DNA of 64,000 nucleotides from Paracoccaceae bacterium (GCA_003567315.1 PWZT01000007.1:1-64000), one strand, 5' to 3'; shown: positions 27,381-36,848, counted from the stretch's first letter. The notes: generated by a model from the sequence alone, not told the origin. A program made the numbers and translations.

Positions 27381-27851
27381 TCAGTTGTCCGCGCCGTCGA
27401 AACGCGGGCCGTCCTGATCCGTCACAAGCCCGATATTGTTGAACCCGCCCGAATTGAGCGCGCCCATGATCTGCACCACGCGTTCATAGGGGATGGCCCC
27501 ATCGGCGCGTAAAAAAACCCGGTTGTCGCGCCGCGCCTCGGCGATTGCGCGCAGTTGTGGGATCAATTCGTTGGTCTCGACCTCTGTGGACATGATCATC
27601 ACCGCGCCATCGGAGGTCAGCGTGATGGAGAGCGGCTCTTCCTGATCTGTCGGCAGCGCCCCCGCAGAGGTGCGGGGCAACTCCACAGGCACACCGACCG
27701 TGAGCATGGGCGCTGCGACCATGAAGATGATCAGCAGCACCAGCATCACATCGACAAAGGGCGTGACGTTGATCTCGGACATGCGCGCGGCCCCGCCGCG
27801 CCGCCTGCGCCGTCCCGTGCCGCCGGTTTTCTTGGCGAATTGCGCGCCCAT
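27381..27851 (-). CDS. tolR: Tol-Pal system protein TolR
   Basis: ExbD/TolR protein of 156 residues. A basic N-terminus (GRRRRRGGA) leads into the single transmembrane helix FVDVMLVLLIIFMVAAPML, whose Asp is the proton-path residue shared with MotB and ExbD. The periplasmic domain follows. It forms the stator-like motor with TolQ. Its ATG shares one base with the tolQ stop, so the two are coupled. Confidence 0.94.
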   Translation of the reverse strand: MGAQFAKKTGGTGRRRRRGGAARMSEINVTPFVDVMLVLLIIFMVAAPMLTVGVPVELPRTSAGALPTDQEEPLSITLTSDGAVMIMSTEVETNELIPQLRAIAEARRDNRVFLRADGAIPYERVVQIMGALNSGGFNNIGLVTDQDGPRFDGADN

Positions 27852-28561
27852 CAGGCTGCATCCAGCTGGCGTGACAGGATCGTGTTGAACTCATCGGCAA
27901 AGGCTTCATAGCCCGAGATGATCTCGTCACTGTCATCGGTGAGCTTGTTGTAGAAGATCGTGGCCGGGATCGCGGCGAGAAGGCCAAGCCCGGTCGCGAG
28001 CAGCGCCTCGGCGATGCCAGGGGCGACGACCGCGAGGTTGGTCGATTGCGCGAGCGCGATTTCCTCGAACGCGTGCTTGATGCCCCAGACCGTGCCAAAG
28101 AGCCCGATGAAGGGCGAGGCCGAGCCCACCGAGGCCAGAAAGGTCAGCCCCGATGTCAGATCGCGCGATTCCTTGGTGATGGCCACATCCATGCTGCGGT
28201 CGATGCGCGACACCGCACCCGGGATCAGCGCCCCGTCAGGACGGTGCGAGCGGCGCCATTCGGTCATGCCTGCCGCAAAGACGCGCTGGGGCGAGGTGGC
28301 AGGGGCGGGGCCGATCGTGTCGTAAAGCTCGTCGAGCGGCTCGCCCGACCAGAAGGCGGCCTCGAAATCCTCTGTCTCGGCGCGCGCGCGACGGTAGGTC
28401 AGATGCTTCTGAATGATGATCGCCCATGACCAGAACGAGGCCAGGATCAGGATGATCATCACAAGCTGTACGGTCAGGGTCGCGCGCGCAAAAAGCGCTA
28501 CAAGCGAGAAATCAATCTCCTGCGCCATTGTCAGGGTCGTCTGGTCCATGGGGCTGCTCAC
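27851..28561 (-). CDS. tolQ: Tol-Pal system protein TolQ
   Basis: MotA/TolQ/ExbB-type proton channel of 236 residues. Three transmembrane helices are visible, the first near residues 20-45 and the second and third in LASVGSASPFIGLFGTVWGIKHAF and GIAEALLATGLGLLAAIPATIFY. It energises TolA with TolR. Its stop overlaps the tolR start. Seventy-five bases separate it from ybgC. Confidence 0.94.
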   Translation of the reverse strand: MSSPMDQTTLTMAQEIDFSLVALFARATLTVQLVMIILILASFWSWAIIIQKHLTYRRARAETEDFEAAFWSGEPLDELYDTIGPAPATSPQRVFAAGMTEWRRSHRPDGALIPGAVSRIDRSMDVAITKESRDLTSGLTFLASVGSASPFIGLFGTVWGIKHAFEEIALAQSTNLAVVAPGIAEALLATGLGLLAAIPATIFYNKLTDDSDEIISGYEAFADEFNTILSRQLDAA

Positions 28562-28636
28562 TCGAATACGCCGCTCTCAAGGGCGGCTTTGCGCCAGACC
28601 ATACATCAAGACAAGCGCCAGACCAACACAAGCGCG

Positions 28637-29056
28637 TTATACTTGGCCCCTTGCGCCCGTGTTTTTTTCAACTGCGTCCAGAAGAACACGCGGCAGCGGC
28701 TGCGGGCGCCCGGTTTCGCCCAGACAAACAAGTGTCACCTCGGCCTCGAACAGCATGCGGCCCGCGCAGAGCACGCATTGGCGCAGTATCAGCCGCGCGC
28801 CGGAATGATGCTGATACGCGGTCGTGACATCGAGCAGATCATCGAATCGCGCCGGGGCGCGGTAATCGGCCACGACGCGGCGCACAGCAAAGACGCCCTC
28901 ACCTGCGGCCTTCATCGCGGCCTGATCGAGCCCGAGCGCGCGCACCCATTCGCTGCGCCCGCGCTCGATGAATTTCAGGTAATTGGCGTAATAGACGATG
29001 CCCGCGAGGTCGGTATCCTCGTAATAGACGCGGATTTGGTGGGTGTGGGGCGTCAT
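28637..29056 (-). CDS. ybgC: YbgC-type acyl-CoA thioesterase
   Basis: Hot-dog fold thioesterase of 139 residues, the usual first gene of tol-pal clusters. The 4-hydroxybenzoyl-CoA thioesterase signature YYEDTDLAGIVYYANYLKF contains the catalytic Asp. The natural substrate is probably a short acyl-CoA or acyl-ACP in phospholipid metabolism. Three bases separate it from the preceding hypothetical gene, and tolQ follows after 75 bases. Confidence 0.9.
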   Translation of the reverse strand: MTPHTHQIRVYYEDTDLAGIVYYANYLKFIERGRSEWVRALGLDQAAMKAAGEGVFAVRRVVADYRAPARFDDLLDVTTAYQHHSGARLILRQCVLCAGRMLFEAEVTLVCLGETGRPQPLPRVLLDAVEKNTGARGQV

Positions 29057-29059
29057 GGC

Positions 29060-29683
29060 TCAATTCGGCTGGCTGATGCGTGCGGACAGTCGCAGCGCAT
29101 GGGCGGGATCACTTGCGACAGCGGGCAGCACAGGGTCATAGGCCGCGCGGATCAGCGCGGCGATCTCGGGACGCAGGATCGTCGTGCCCTCGGCCACAGC
29201 GAGCGCGGAGCGGTCGGTGAAGGCGGTGTCGGACCACAGCAGGATCACCTGCACCGCCTGGCTGAGCGCCACGGTTTCGGCGGGCACATCGGCCAGCGCG
29301 TCATCCATGCGGATGAACACGAACGCCGCCTTGATGGCATTGGCCTCATCGAAGCGGAACACACGATACTGGTTGGCCTCCGCCTCTTCCAGCTTTGCAA
29401 CTAATGGCGCGAGCCCGTCGATCAGCCGGTCGAGATTGGGCACCTCAAGCAATTCGGCCCAGTCGCGGAAGAAGAACACCATCAGATTCGCGCCAAGCTC
29501 CGGGTCGGTCTCGGCCATCTTGTGATCCGCGAGCGTCACCACGGCCTCGATGGCGCCCTTGACGGTGCGCAAAGTCGCCTCCTCCACGCCGAAGACCACG
29601 GGCACGATTGGGCGGCCCCAGCGGGCGCAGAGGAAACTGCCATCGCTGCGGGTGAAATGGGCTTCAATCTCGGCGGCGTTCAT
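29060..29683 (-). CDS. Conserved hypothetical protein at head of the tol-pal operon
   Basis: A soluble 207-residue protein without signal peptide or membrane helix. It is predicted alpha/beta, with LMVFFFRDWAELLEVPNLDRL and YRVFRFDEANAIKAAFVFIRM as the most structured parts, and is acidic overall. I do not recognise a family. The ATG at 29683 has AAGGGAG upstream; a start eight codons earlier lacks one. Its stop is three bases from the ybgC start, so it is very likely cotranscribed with ybgC-tolQRAB-pal and may influence envelope maintenance. Confidence 0.75.
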   Translation of the reverse strand: MNAAEIEAHFTRSDGSFLCARWGRPIVPVVFGVEEATLRTVKGAIEAVVTLADHKMAETDPELGANLMVFFFRDWAELLEVPNLDRLIDGLAPLVAKLEEAEANQYRVFRFDEANAIKAAFVFIRMDDALADVPAETVALSQAVQVILLWSDTAFTDRSALAVAEGTTILRPEIAALIRAAYDPVLPAVASDPAHALRLSARISQPN

Positions 29684-29818
29684 GGCGGCTCCCTTCGCGG
29701 CCTTCAATATTATTCGGGCCGGGCGAGCGCAAGCCGGGGCCAGGTTGTCACAAAAGCGTGACAGGGGGCGGGGAATTGGCTAAAGCCTTATGACAGGGGC
29801 GTTTATCGGAATGGGACC

Positions 29819-30709
29819 GTGAGGCTGGCTGCAATCTGTCTGACCGTGGCATTGCTCTTGCCCAATGTGGCATTGGCGCAGTTGCGGGTGCAGGACGGGC
29901 TTGACGCGCTGGTGGCCAGTGACGCGGAGACCGCGCGCGAAATCTGGGAAAAGCTCGCCGAACGCGGCGATGTGCTGGCGCAATATAATCTGGGCCTGTT
30001 GCTGCTGATGGGGCAGGGGGTGGCGCCCGACCGCGCCGCTGCGCTTGGCCTGATCGAAGCGGCCGCCACGCAGGACCATCTGCCCGCGCAGCGGCTACTG
30101 GCGGATGTGCTCATGGAGGCGGAGGATTGGGCCGCCGCGCGCCACTGGTACGCGCGGGCCGCAGCGCAGGGGGACGCGCAGGCGCAATTCGCCCTGGGGG
30201 TGCTCAAGGAGCAGGGGCTTGGCGGTAATGTGGCGCCTGAACGCGCGCAAGCGCAGTACGCGGCGGCGGCAGATCAGGGGTATGTGCCTGCGATTTTCGC
30301 GCTGGGCGCGCTGCTGGCGGAGGCCGGGGAGGCCGCGCGCGCGGCGGATAAATTCGAGCGCGCGGCCGAGGCAGGCCATGTCGAGGCAAAGCACAATCTG
30401 GGTGTGGCGCTGTCGCAGGGGCTTGGCCGGGCGCAGGATGCGGAGGCCGCGCGGGGCTGGTATCTGCGCGCGGCACAGGCAGGGCACGCGCCTGCGGCGC
30501 ATAACCTCGCGCTGATGCTGGCGCAGGGCCGGGGCGGGGCGCGGAGTTTCCGCCGCGCGCTGGCCTGGGCGCTGGTGGCATATGAGGCGGGGCATGCGCC
30601 CGCGCAGACGCTGGTTGCGACACTGCGCGAGATCATGGCGGCGGATGTGATCGCGGCGGCAGAGGCGATGGCGGCGGCCTGTGCCGAAGACCCCGCTACC
30701 TGCGAGTGA
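29819..30709 (+). CDS. Exported Sel1-repeat protein
   Basis: Periplasmic alpha-solenoid of 296 residues. It starts with GTG and a signal peptide ending VALAQ. At least five Sel1-like repeats of about 36 residues follow, for example ARHWYARAAAQGDAQAQFAL and RGWYLRAAQAGHAPAAHNLA. Such proteins are scaffolds for protein-protein contacts in envelope or secretion processes; no enzyme motif is present. It has no close partner gene: metG converges from the right with six bases between stops. Confidence 0.82.
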   Translation: MRLAAICLTVALLLPNVALAQLRVQDGLDALVASDAETAREIWEKLAERGDVLAQYNLGLLLLMGQGVAPDRAAALGLIEAAATQDHLPAQRLLADVLMEAEDWAAARHWYARAAAQGDAQAQFALGVLKEQGLGGNVAPERAQAQYAAAADQGYVPAIFALGALLAEAGEAARAADKFERAAEAGHVEAKHNLGVALSQGLGRAQDAEAARGWYLRAAQAGHAPAAHNLALMLAQGRGGARSFRRALAWALVAYEAGHAPAQTLVATLREIMAADVIAAAEAMAAACAEDPATCE

Positions 30710-30715
30710 GCCGCA

Positions 30716-32431
30716 CTACCCCGTGCCGGAAAACTGCGCTGCCCAGGCCGCGCGCTGGTCATCGGTGATCTTGGCGAACAGCACATCCGGCACCTCGAAT
30801 GCATGCCCTGCGGGCAGGGTTCCGAGCGCGGTCGCAGGGTCTTCGGGCCATGACCAGTCATCACAATTCAGCGCGGCCATCATCCGGGCGCTGGCCTCGG
30901 GGATGAAGGGCTGCGAGAGCACGGCGTAGAAGCGGATCAGATTGAGGCTGAGGCGGATCTGCGCGGCGGCCATGTCCGGGTCGGTCTTGAAGGCAGACCA
31001 GGGCGCGGCATCCTGCAGATATTCATTGCCCAGCACCCACAGCGCACGCAACTCGGCTGCGGATTTGCGGATCTCCATCGCCTCCATATGCCGCTCGTAA
31101 GCTTGCAGGCGCGTACGAAAATCTGCGATGAGCTGGTCTTCGCGCGCGCCGAAGCTCCCGCCCTCGGGCACCACCTCGCCGAATTTCGAGCGGCAGAACT
31201 TGGTCACGCGGCTGACCAGATTGCCCAACACATCGGCGAGATCCTTGTTCACGGACGCCTGGAAATTCTCCCATGTGAACTCGGCATCGCTGTTCTCGGG
31301 GGCGTGGCTGAGCAGCCACCAGCGCCAGTAATCGCCCGGCAGGATCCCGAGCGCCTGATCCATGAACACGCCGCGCCCGAGGCTCGTGGAAAACTGCCCG
31401 CCATCATAATTCAGGTAATTGAAGGACTTGATGTAATCGACCATCTTCCACGGCTCGCCCGACCCGATCAGCGTGGCTGGGAAGCTGAGCGTGTGGAAGG
31501 GCACGTTATCCTTGCCCATGAACTGCACATAGCGCACATCGCCCGCGCCCTCATCAGTGCGCCACCAGCGCCGCCAGGCGGCCTCGTCCTTGCCATGCGC
31601 ATCGGCCCATTCGGCGGTTGCCGCGATATACTCGATGGGCGCGTCGAACCAGACATAGAAGACCTTGCCCTCCATACCCTGCCACGGTGCGCCCTCGAAC
31701 TGTGCAGGCACCCCCCAGTCGAGATCGCGGGTGATGCCGCGGTCCTGCAGCCCGTCGCCGTCATGGAGCCATTTCTTCGCAATGGAGGTGGTCAGGACCG
31801 GCCAGCCCTTCTGGCTGTCGACCCACTGATCGAGCGTGTCGCGCAGCTTCGACTGGCGCAGATAGAGATGGCGCGTCTCGCGCACCTCCAGGTCAGTCGC
31901 GCCCGAGATGGCCGAGCGCGGATCGATCAGATCGGTCGGGTCGAGCTGCTTGGTGCATTCCTCGCATTGATCGCCGCGCGCGCGCTCATACCCGCAATTG
32001 GGGCAGGTGCCCTCGATATAGCGGTCGGGCAGAAAGCGGCCATCGGTCGGGGAATAGACCTGTTTCTCGCTGACCTCCTCGATCAGCCCGGCCGCGCCCA
32101 GACGAGCCGCGAAATGCTGCGTGAGCGCGCGGTTGCGTGCGCTGGAGGAGCGGCCGAAATGGTTGAAAGACAGCCCGAAGCCGCGCGCGAGATCAGCCTG
32201 CACCTGATGCAATTCGGCGCAATACTCGGCCACATTCTGGCCCGCCTTGGCAGCAGCAATTTCGGCGGGGGTGCCGTGCTCGTCGGTGGCGCAGATGAAC
32301 ATGACCTCGTGGCCGCGCGCGCGGGCATAGCGGGCATAGAGATCGGCGGGAAGCTGGCTGCCCACCAGATTGCCCAGATGCTTGATTCCATTGATATACG
32401 GCAGGGCCGAAGTGATCAGGATGCGCGCCAT
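30716..32431 (-). CDS. metG: Methionyl-tRNA synthetase
   Basis: Class I aminoacyl-tRNA synthetase of 571 residues. The HIGH-type motif is HLGN at 18-21 in [14 protein letters not shown] zinc knuckle with CPNC and CEEC pairs lies near residues 142-158. The KMSKS region reads QFSTS near residue 345 in [17 protein letters not shown], with Gln where Lys is usual. The anticodon-binding helical domain follows from about 390. It lacks a C-terminal tRNA-binding extension. Its product is essential; it is a single-gene unit next to the flagellar locus. Confidence 0.94.
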   Translation of the reverse strand: MARILITSALPYINGIKHLGNLVGSQLPADLYARYARARGHEVMFICATDEHGTPAEIAAAKAGQNVAEYCAELHQVQADLARGFGLSFNHFGRSSSARNRALTQHFAARLGAAGLIEEVSEKQVYSPTDGRFLPDRYIEGTCPNCGYERARGDQCEECTKQLDPTDLIDPRSAISGATDLEVRETRHLYLRQSKLRDTLDQWVDSQKGWPVLTTSIAKKWLHDGDGLQDRGITRDLDWGVPAQFEGAPWQGMEGKVFYVWFDAPIEYIAATAEWADAHGKDEAAWRRWWRTDEGAGDVRYVQFMGKDNVPFHTLSFPATLIGSGEPWKMVDYIKSFNYLNYDGGQFSTSLGRGVFMDQALGILPGDYWRWWLLSHAPENSDAEFTWENFQASVNKDLADVLGNLVSRVTKFCRSKFGEVVPEGGSFGAREDQLIADFRTRLQAYERHMEAMEIRKSAAELRALWVLGNEYLQDAAPWSAFKTDPDMAAAQIRLSLNLIRFYAVLSQPFIPEASARMMAALNCDDWSWPEDPATALGTLPAGHAFEVPDVLFAKITDDQRAAWAAQFSGTG

Positions 32432-32499
32432 GTCTGTCCCCGAATGCTGCGGATTGCGCCCCGTTTAGTGCAAATCAGCAGCAATGGGAAACCCCGTTT

Positions 32500-33852
32500 T
32501 CATCGCCGCGCGCCAGCCTTGGGGGCTTGTGGCGCGGCCGGGGGCGGGTCGAGCGCCTGCGCGAGTTTGGCGAAGGCCTGCCTTATGCCGCCCGGCGCGT
32601 CCTCGGCGATGAAGCCGTCGAGCGCGGGCCAGAGCGCGATTGCGCGGTCCACCAGCGGGTCGGAGCCGCGCTCATAAAGCCCCGCCTGCACCATCATCTC
32701 GGCCCGGTCATAAGCGCCCAGCAGCCGCCGTGCCTCGGCGATGCGGGCGTTTTCCTCGGGCCGTGCACAATGGGGCAGCGAGCGGCTGACCGAGCGCAGC
32801 ACATCGATGGCCGGAAAGCGCCCGCGCTCGGCAATCGCGCGGTCCATCACCACATGCCCGTCAAGCACCCCGCGCAGGATATCGGCGACAGGCTCTTCCA
32901 TATCGGAGCCCGCCACCAGCACCGTAAAGAGCGCAGTGATCGCCCCAAGACCATCGCGCCCCGGCCCCGCGCGTTCGGCCAGCGCCATGATCTGATGCGC
33001 GAGCGAAGAGGGATAGCCGCGCAGGCTCGCCGGTTCGCCGCCCGCCAGCGCCACTTCGCGATGCGCCTCGGCCATGCGGGTGATGCTGTCGGCTAGAAGC
33101 AGCACATGCTTGCCCTGATCGCGGAAATGCTCGGCCACGCACATCGCCGCCTGCGCACAGCGGCGTCGGGTAAGCGGGGGCTGGTCCGAGGTGCCGGTCA
33201 CGACCACGGCGCGCGCAAGCCCCTCCGGCCCGAGCACATCCTCGATGAAATCGCGCAGCTCGCGCCCGCGCTCGCCCACCAGCGCGATCACAACGATATC
33301 GGCCTGCATGTGGCGCGCGAGCTTGCCCAGAAGCATGGTCTTGCCCACGCCCGAGCCCGCGAAAAGCCCGATCCGCTGGCCTTCGACAATCGGCAGGAGC
33401 GTGTTGAACACAGCCATCCCGGTCTCGAGCCGCGCGCCCAGCCGCCCGCGCCGCGCCGGTTCGGGAGGGGCAGTGTTGAGCGCGCGTTGGCGCGGCCCGG
33501 GCAGGAGCGGGCGGCCATCGATGGGCCGACCGTAGGGGTCGATCACCCGGCCCACCCAACTGTCATCGGGGGCGATGCCGCGCGTCGCGATGTGTTCGGC
33601 GCGGTCGCCAATCGCCAGCCCGTCGCGCGGCCCGTCGGGCATGGCCAGCGCTTCCTCATGGGTCAGCCGCAGAATCTCGGCACTGACCAGCGTGCCGTCG
33701 CGGGTCTCGATCTCCAGCCAATCGCCGATGCGCGCGGTGTCTGTCAGCCCCGTGACCGCGACGAGCTGCCCCTCGATGCGGCTGATCCGGCCAAAGACGC
33801 GCACCGGGCGCAACAGCGCCACCTGCGCACGCAACTCGTCGAGTATATCCAT
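32500..33852 (-). CDS. fliI: Flagellar export ATPase FliI
   Basis: F1-beta-like ATPase of the flagellar type III export apparatus, 450 residues. Walker A GSGVGKT lies at 166-172, Walker B is in HVLLLADSITRMAEAHREVAL, and the family block SLRGYPSSLAHQIMALAERAG is present. The start is ATG at 33852, with GGAGG five bases upstream; a much longer open frame would run through the divergent flgB. It is divergent from flgBC-fliEQ and is followed by no other flagellar gene on its strand. Confidence 0.93.
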   Translation of the reverse strand: MDILDELRAQVALLRPVRVFGRISRIEGQLVAVTGLTDTARIGDWLEIETRDGTLVSAEILRLTHEEALAMPDGPRDGLAIGDRAEHIATRGIAPDDSWVGRVIDPYGRPIDGRPLLPGPRQRALNTAPPEPARRGRLGARLETGMAVFNTLLPIVEGQRIGLFAGSGVGKTMLLGKLARHMQADIVVIALVGERGRELRDFIEDVLGPEGLARAVVVTGTSDQPPLTRRRCAQAAMCVAEHFRDQGKHVLLLADSITRMAEAHREVALAGGEPASLRGYPSSLAHQIMALAERAGPGRDGLGAITALFTVLVAGSDMEEPVADILRGVLDGHVVMDRAIAERGRFPAIDVLRSVSRSLPHCARPEENARIAEARRLLGAYDRAEMMVQAGLYERGSDPLVDRAIALWPALDGFIAEDAPGGIRQAFAKLAQALDPPPAAPQAPKAGARR

Positions 33853-33885
33853 TCCGGCCTCCATTTTCCGCAACTGATTTCGGGC

Positions 33886-33905
33886 TTGGTTACCGATCCT
33901 TAATC
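33886..33905 (+). promoter_or_regulatory. Candidate flagellar promoter motif between fliI and flgB
   Basis: TTGGTTACCGATCCTTAATC lies 46 bases upstream of flgB and 34 bases upstream of fliI. A close match precedes the lytic transglycosylase-flhA operon. GGTTACC and TTAA resemble elements of CtrA-type sites, but the spacing is not the classical TTAA-N7-TTAA. Confidence 0.4.
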
Positions 33906-33951
33906 GAATCAGTCTTAAAGATCGGTGTATGGACCCAAGGGAGAAACCCTC

Positions 33952-34332
33952 ATGTTCGACATACCGGAAGTGATGCGCATGGCGCAGGGCATGGCGCGCC
34001 ATGCCGCCTCGAGACAGGTCGTGATCGCCGAGAATATCGCGCAGGCCGACACGCCGGGCTATCAGGCCCGCGATCTGCCCGATTTCGGCGCGGTCTATGC
34101 GCAGGATACGGGCCTGAAGGCCACGCGCCCCGGCCACATTACGGCAGCTTCATCCACTAACGGATGGCGCGCGCAGGTGGATCAGGATGCACCCTCCGTT
34201 TCGCCCAATGGCAATACGGTCTCGCTCGAGCGGGAGATGATGCGCAGCGTGCATAACCGGCAAGCCCATGACATGGCGCTGTCGATCTATGGCTCGACCC
34301 GCAGCATCCTGCGCACGAGTCTCGGGCGATAG
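33952..34332 (+). CDS. flgB: Flagellar basal-body rod protein FlgB
   Basis: Proximal rod subunit of 126 residues. The N-terminal rod/hook motif is visible as ASRQVVIAENIAQADTPGYQARD, and the C-terminus ends with helical IYGSTRSILRTSLGR. The ATG at 33952 has AAGGGAG upstream; an open frame nine codons longer lacks such a site. It is the first gene of a nine-gene flagellar run and is divergent from fliI. Confidence 0.92.
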   Translation: MFDIPEVMRMAQGMARHAASRQVVIAENIAQADTPGYQARDLPDFGAVYAQDTGLKATRPGHITAASSTNGWRAQVDQDAPSVSPNGNTVSLEREMMRSVHNRQAHDMALSIYGSTRSILRTSLGR

Positions 34333-34341
34333 GGGGCGGGT

Positions 34342-34734
34342 ATGTCTGATCTGTTCAGAAGTTTCACCGCATCTTCCTCGGGCATGGAAGCGCAGGCCCG
34401 CCGCTTGCGCCATGTCTCGGAGAATATCGCCAATGCCGACACGACGGGCTATCGGCGCAAGACTGTGGATTTCCACACGGAAGTCGACCGCGCAAGCGGG
34501 GCCACGCGCGTTGCGACCGGCCCTGTGCAAATCGATCCGCGCGATCTGCCGCTGATCCATGACCCGGGCCATGCGCTCGCCAATGAAGACGGTTTCTACG
34601 AGGGCTCGACCGTCGATGTGATGATCGAGATTGCCGATGCCCGCGAAGCCAGCCGCAGCTACGAGGCCAATCTGCGCGCCTTCGACCAGACACGACAAAT
34701 GGCGCAGAGTCTGCTCGACCTGCTGCGTCGCTGA
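34342..34734 (+). CDS. flgC: Flagellar basal-body rod protein FlgC
   Basis: Rod subunit of 130 residues with the family motif LRHVSENIANADTTGYRRK near residue 22 and the C-terminal helix YEANLRAFDQTRQMAQSLLDLL. GSTVDVMIEIADAREASRSYEANL is the usual C-terminal region. It starts nine bases after flgB. Confidence 0.93.
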   Translation: MSDLFRSFTASSSGMEAQARRLRHVSENIANADTTGYRRKTVDFHTEVDRASGATRVATGPVQIDPRDLPLIHDPGHALANEDGFYEGSTVDVMIEIADAREASRSYEANLRAFDQTRQMAQSLLDLLRR

Positions 34735-34757
34735 TATATTCCAGAAAGGAATTGACC

Positions 34758-35054
34758 ATGACGATCGCCCCGGTTTTCGCAGCCCAGAACTATGACCAGG
34801 CCCGCAACGCGGCCGCCCCGGTTCCGACCGAGCCCAAACCCCGCAGCGAGGGCGCTTTCGGCGCTGCCCTCGGCAATTTCGCCACTGGCCTGCATCAGGC
34901 GGAGACCCATGCGAAAGCCGCCATGGTCTCGGGCGCCGACCCGCATGCGATGGTCGAGGCGCTGGCGGCGACCGAGCTTGCGGTCGAAACCGCGGTCACC
35001 GTGCGTGACAAGGTCGTGGAAGCCTATCTCGAAATCCTGCGCATGCCGGTCTGA
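34758..35054 (+). CDS. fliE: Flagellar hook-basal body protein FliE
   Basis: Small protein of 98 residues that connects the MS ring to the rod. After a variable N-terminus it shows FGAALGNFATGLHQAE and the conserved C-terminal VTVRDKVVEAYLEILRMPV. The ATG at 34758 has AAGGA upstream; the in-frame TTG at 34752 is less likely. Three bases separate it from fliQ. Confidence 0.9.
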   Translation: MTIAPVFAAQNYDQARNAAAPVPTEPKPRSEGAFGAALGNFATGLHQAETHAKAAMVSGADPHAMVEALAATELAVETAVTVRDKVVEAYLEILRMPV

Positions 35055-35057
35055 GCC

Positions 35058-35324
35058 ATGAATGAGCCGGTCATTTTCGACACGCTGCGCCAGGGGCTCT
35101 GGGTGGCCACGCTGATCGCCACGCCAATCCTTGCGGCAGCCCTGATCACCGGCGTCGCAGTGGGGCTGTTTCAGGCGCTCACATCCATTCAGGAAATGAC
35201 GCTGACCTTCGTGCCCAAGCTCGCGGCCATCGTGGTCGTGTTCTGGATCTCGATGAGCTTCATGAGCGCGACGCTGGTGGAATTCTTTCAGGCCGAAATC
35301 GTGCCGCTGATCGCTGGGAGCTGA
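35058..35324 (+). CDS. fliQ: Flagellar export gate protein FliQ
   Basis: Inner-membrane protein of 88 residues with two transmembrane helices (about 17-39 and 53-75). The conserved core is ALITGVAVGLFQALTSIQEMTLTFVPKLAA. It forms the export gate with FliP and FliR; fliR is in the converging operon and fliP is not in this window. Confidence 0.94.
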   Translation: MNEPVIFDTLRQGLWVATLIATPILAAALITGVAVGLFQALTSIQEMTLTFVPKLAAIVVVFWISMSFMSATLVEFFQAEIVPLIAGS

Positions 35325-35326
35325 CC

Positions 35327-36043
35327 ATGGACAGTGCTGCTTACGTCGCCCTCACACGCATGTCCGGCTTGCACCGTGAGATGCAGGTTGTGGCCAATAA
35401 CGTCGCCAATGCCACCACGCCGGGTTTCCGGCGCGAGGGGACCGTGTTTTCGGAATTCGTGGTCAATGCGGGGCGGCAGGAGCCCTCGTTGTCGATGGCG
35501 CTGGGAAACACGCGCCAGACCTATCAGATACAGGGCGCGCTCGCGCAGACGAATGGCACATTCGACATGGCCATCGAGGGCGAGGGGTTCTTTCAGCTTG
35601 AAACCGCGCAGGGGCTGCGCCTGACCCGCGCAGGCATGTTCACCCCGAATGCAGCCGGGGAGCTGGTCAATATGGATGGCCATCGCCTGCTCGATGCAGG
35701 CGGCGCCCCGATCTTCGTGCCGCCCGATGCGCGCGATGTGAGCATGGCGCGCGACGGCACGCTCTCGGCCGATGGCCAGCCCTTCGCGCAGGTGGGGCTC
35801 GTGCGACCTGTCGATCCAATCACCATGAGCCGCGCGGCGGGCACGCTCTTCGCCGTCGATGGCGATATCGAGCCGCTGGAGACCCAGAGCATCCTGCAAG
35901 GGTTCATTGAAGAATCGAATGTCAATCCGATCCTGGAGATGACGCGGCTGATCGAGGTGCAGCGCGCCTATGAGCGCGGCCAGAACCTGCTCGAGACCGA
36001 GGATGAGCGCATTCGCTCGGTCATCCAGACCCTTGGCCGCTGA
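35327..36043 (+). CDS. flgF: Flagellar rod protein FlgF
   Basis: Rod protein of 238 residues. The N-terminal motif is MQVVANNVANATTPGFRREG, and the C-terminal ESNVNPILEMTRLIEVQRAYERGQNLL is the paired rod/hook motif. Its length and the order before flgG favour FlgF over FlgG. The ATG lies two bases after fliQ. Confidence 0.9.
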   Translation: MDSAAYVALTRMSGLHREMQVVANNVANATTPGFRREGTVFSEFVVNAGRQEPSLSMALGNTRQTYQIQGALAQTNGTFDMAIEGEGFFQLETAQGLRLTRAGMFTPNAAGELVNMDGHRLLDAGGAPIFVPPDARDVSMARDGTLSADGQPFAQVGLVRPVDPITMSRAAGTLFAVDGDIEPLETQSILQGFIEESNVNPILEMTRLIEVQRAYERGQNLLETEDERIRSVIQTLGR

Positions 36044-36062
36044 TGTGTAAAGGAACCAGCAC

Positions 36063-36848
36063 ATGAAATCCCTGCAAATCGCCGCAACCGGCATGAGCGC
36101 ACAGCAGATGCGCGTTGATACGATCGCCAACAATCTCGCCAATATGAGCACCACCGGCTACAACGCCCGCCGGGCTGACTTCGCCGATCTGCATTACCAG
36201 CAATTCGCCCGCGCAGGCTCGATCGCGGCCTCGGACGGGACGATCCTGCCGACCGGGGTGCAGGTCGGGCTGGGGGTGCGCCCGACCTCGGTGAGCATGC
36301 AGATCGAGCAGGGCTCGTCGAACTTCACGGGCGGTGATCTCGATATCGCGATCGAGGGGCGGGGCTATCTTGAGGTCACATTGCCCGACGGGCAGGCCGC
36401 GTTCACGCGCGATGGCGCGCTGCAACGCACAGGTGACGGGTTGATCGTGACCTCGGACGGGTTCGAGGTGACGCCCGGCATCGTCATCCCCAATGATGCG
36501 CGCGCGATCTCGATCAATGCGCAGGGCGAAGTCTATGGTTATTTCGCAGGCCAGGTGCAGCCGCAGCTTCTGGGCCAGTTCACGCTGGCGAGCTTTGCCA
36601 ATGAGAAGGGTCTGGAGGCGATTGGCTCCAACCTGTTCATCGAGACAGAGGCTTCCGGTGCCGCTGCCGTGGCCGCGCCGGGCATGGATGGGCTGGGCAC
36701 CTTGCGGCAGGGCTATCTGGAGGAAAGCTCGGTCGATCCGGTCCGCGAGATGACCGAGCTGGTCAAGGCGCAGCGCGGCTATGAACTCAACGCCAAGATC
36801 ATCACGGCTGCCGATCAGATGATGGCCGCGACAACGCAGGTGCGCTGA
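36063..36848 (+). CDS. flgG: Flagellar distal rod protein FlgG
   Basis: Distal rod subunit of 261 residues. The N-terminal motif MRVDTIANNLANMSTTGYNARRADF and C-terminal LEESSVDPVREMTELVKAQRGYELNAKIITAADQMM regions are both intact. Length is typical of FlgG. Its stop shares a base with the flgA start. Confidence 0.94.
   Translation: MKSLQIAATGMSAQQMRVDTIANNLANMSTTGYNARRADFADLHYQQFARAGSIAASDGTILPTGVQVGLGVRPTSVSMQIEQGSSNFTGGDLDIAIEGRGYLEVTLPDGQAAFTRDGALQRTGDGLIVTSDGFEVTPGIVIPNDARAISINAQGEVYGYFAGQVQPQLLGQFTLASFANEKGLEAIGSNLFIETEASGAAAVAAPGMDGLGTLRQGYLEESSVDPVREMTELVKAQRGYELNAKIITAADQMMAATTQVR

Noticed and set aside
33896-33918. TTAA-N11-TTAA as a classical CtrA box
   Set aside because: CtrA sites have seven bases between the halves; here there are eleven. 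I keep only the shared GGTTACC motif as a candidate.
33853-34137. N-terminal extension of FliI through flgB
   Set aside because: The extra 95 residues are antisense to flgB, and GGAGG precedes the ATG at 33852, giving a normal FliI length.
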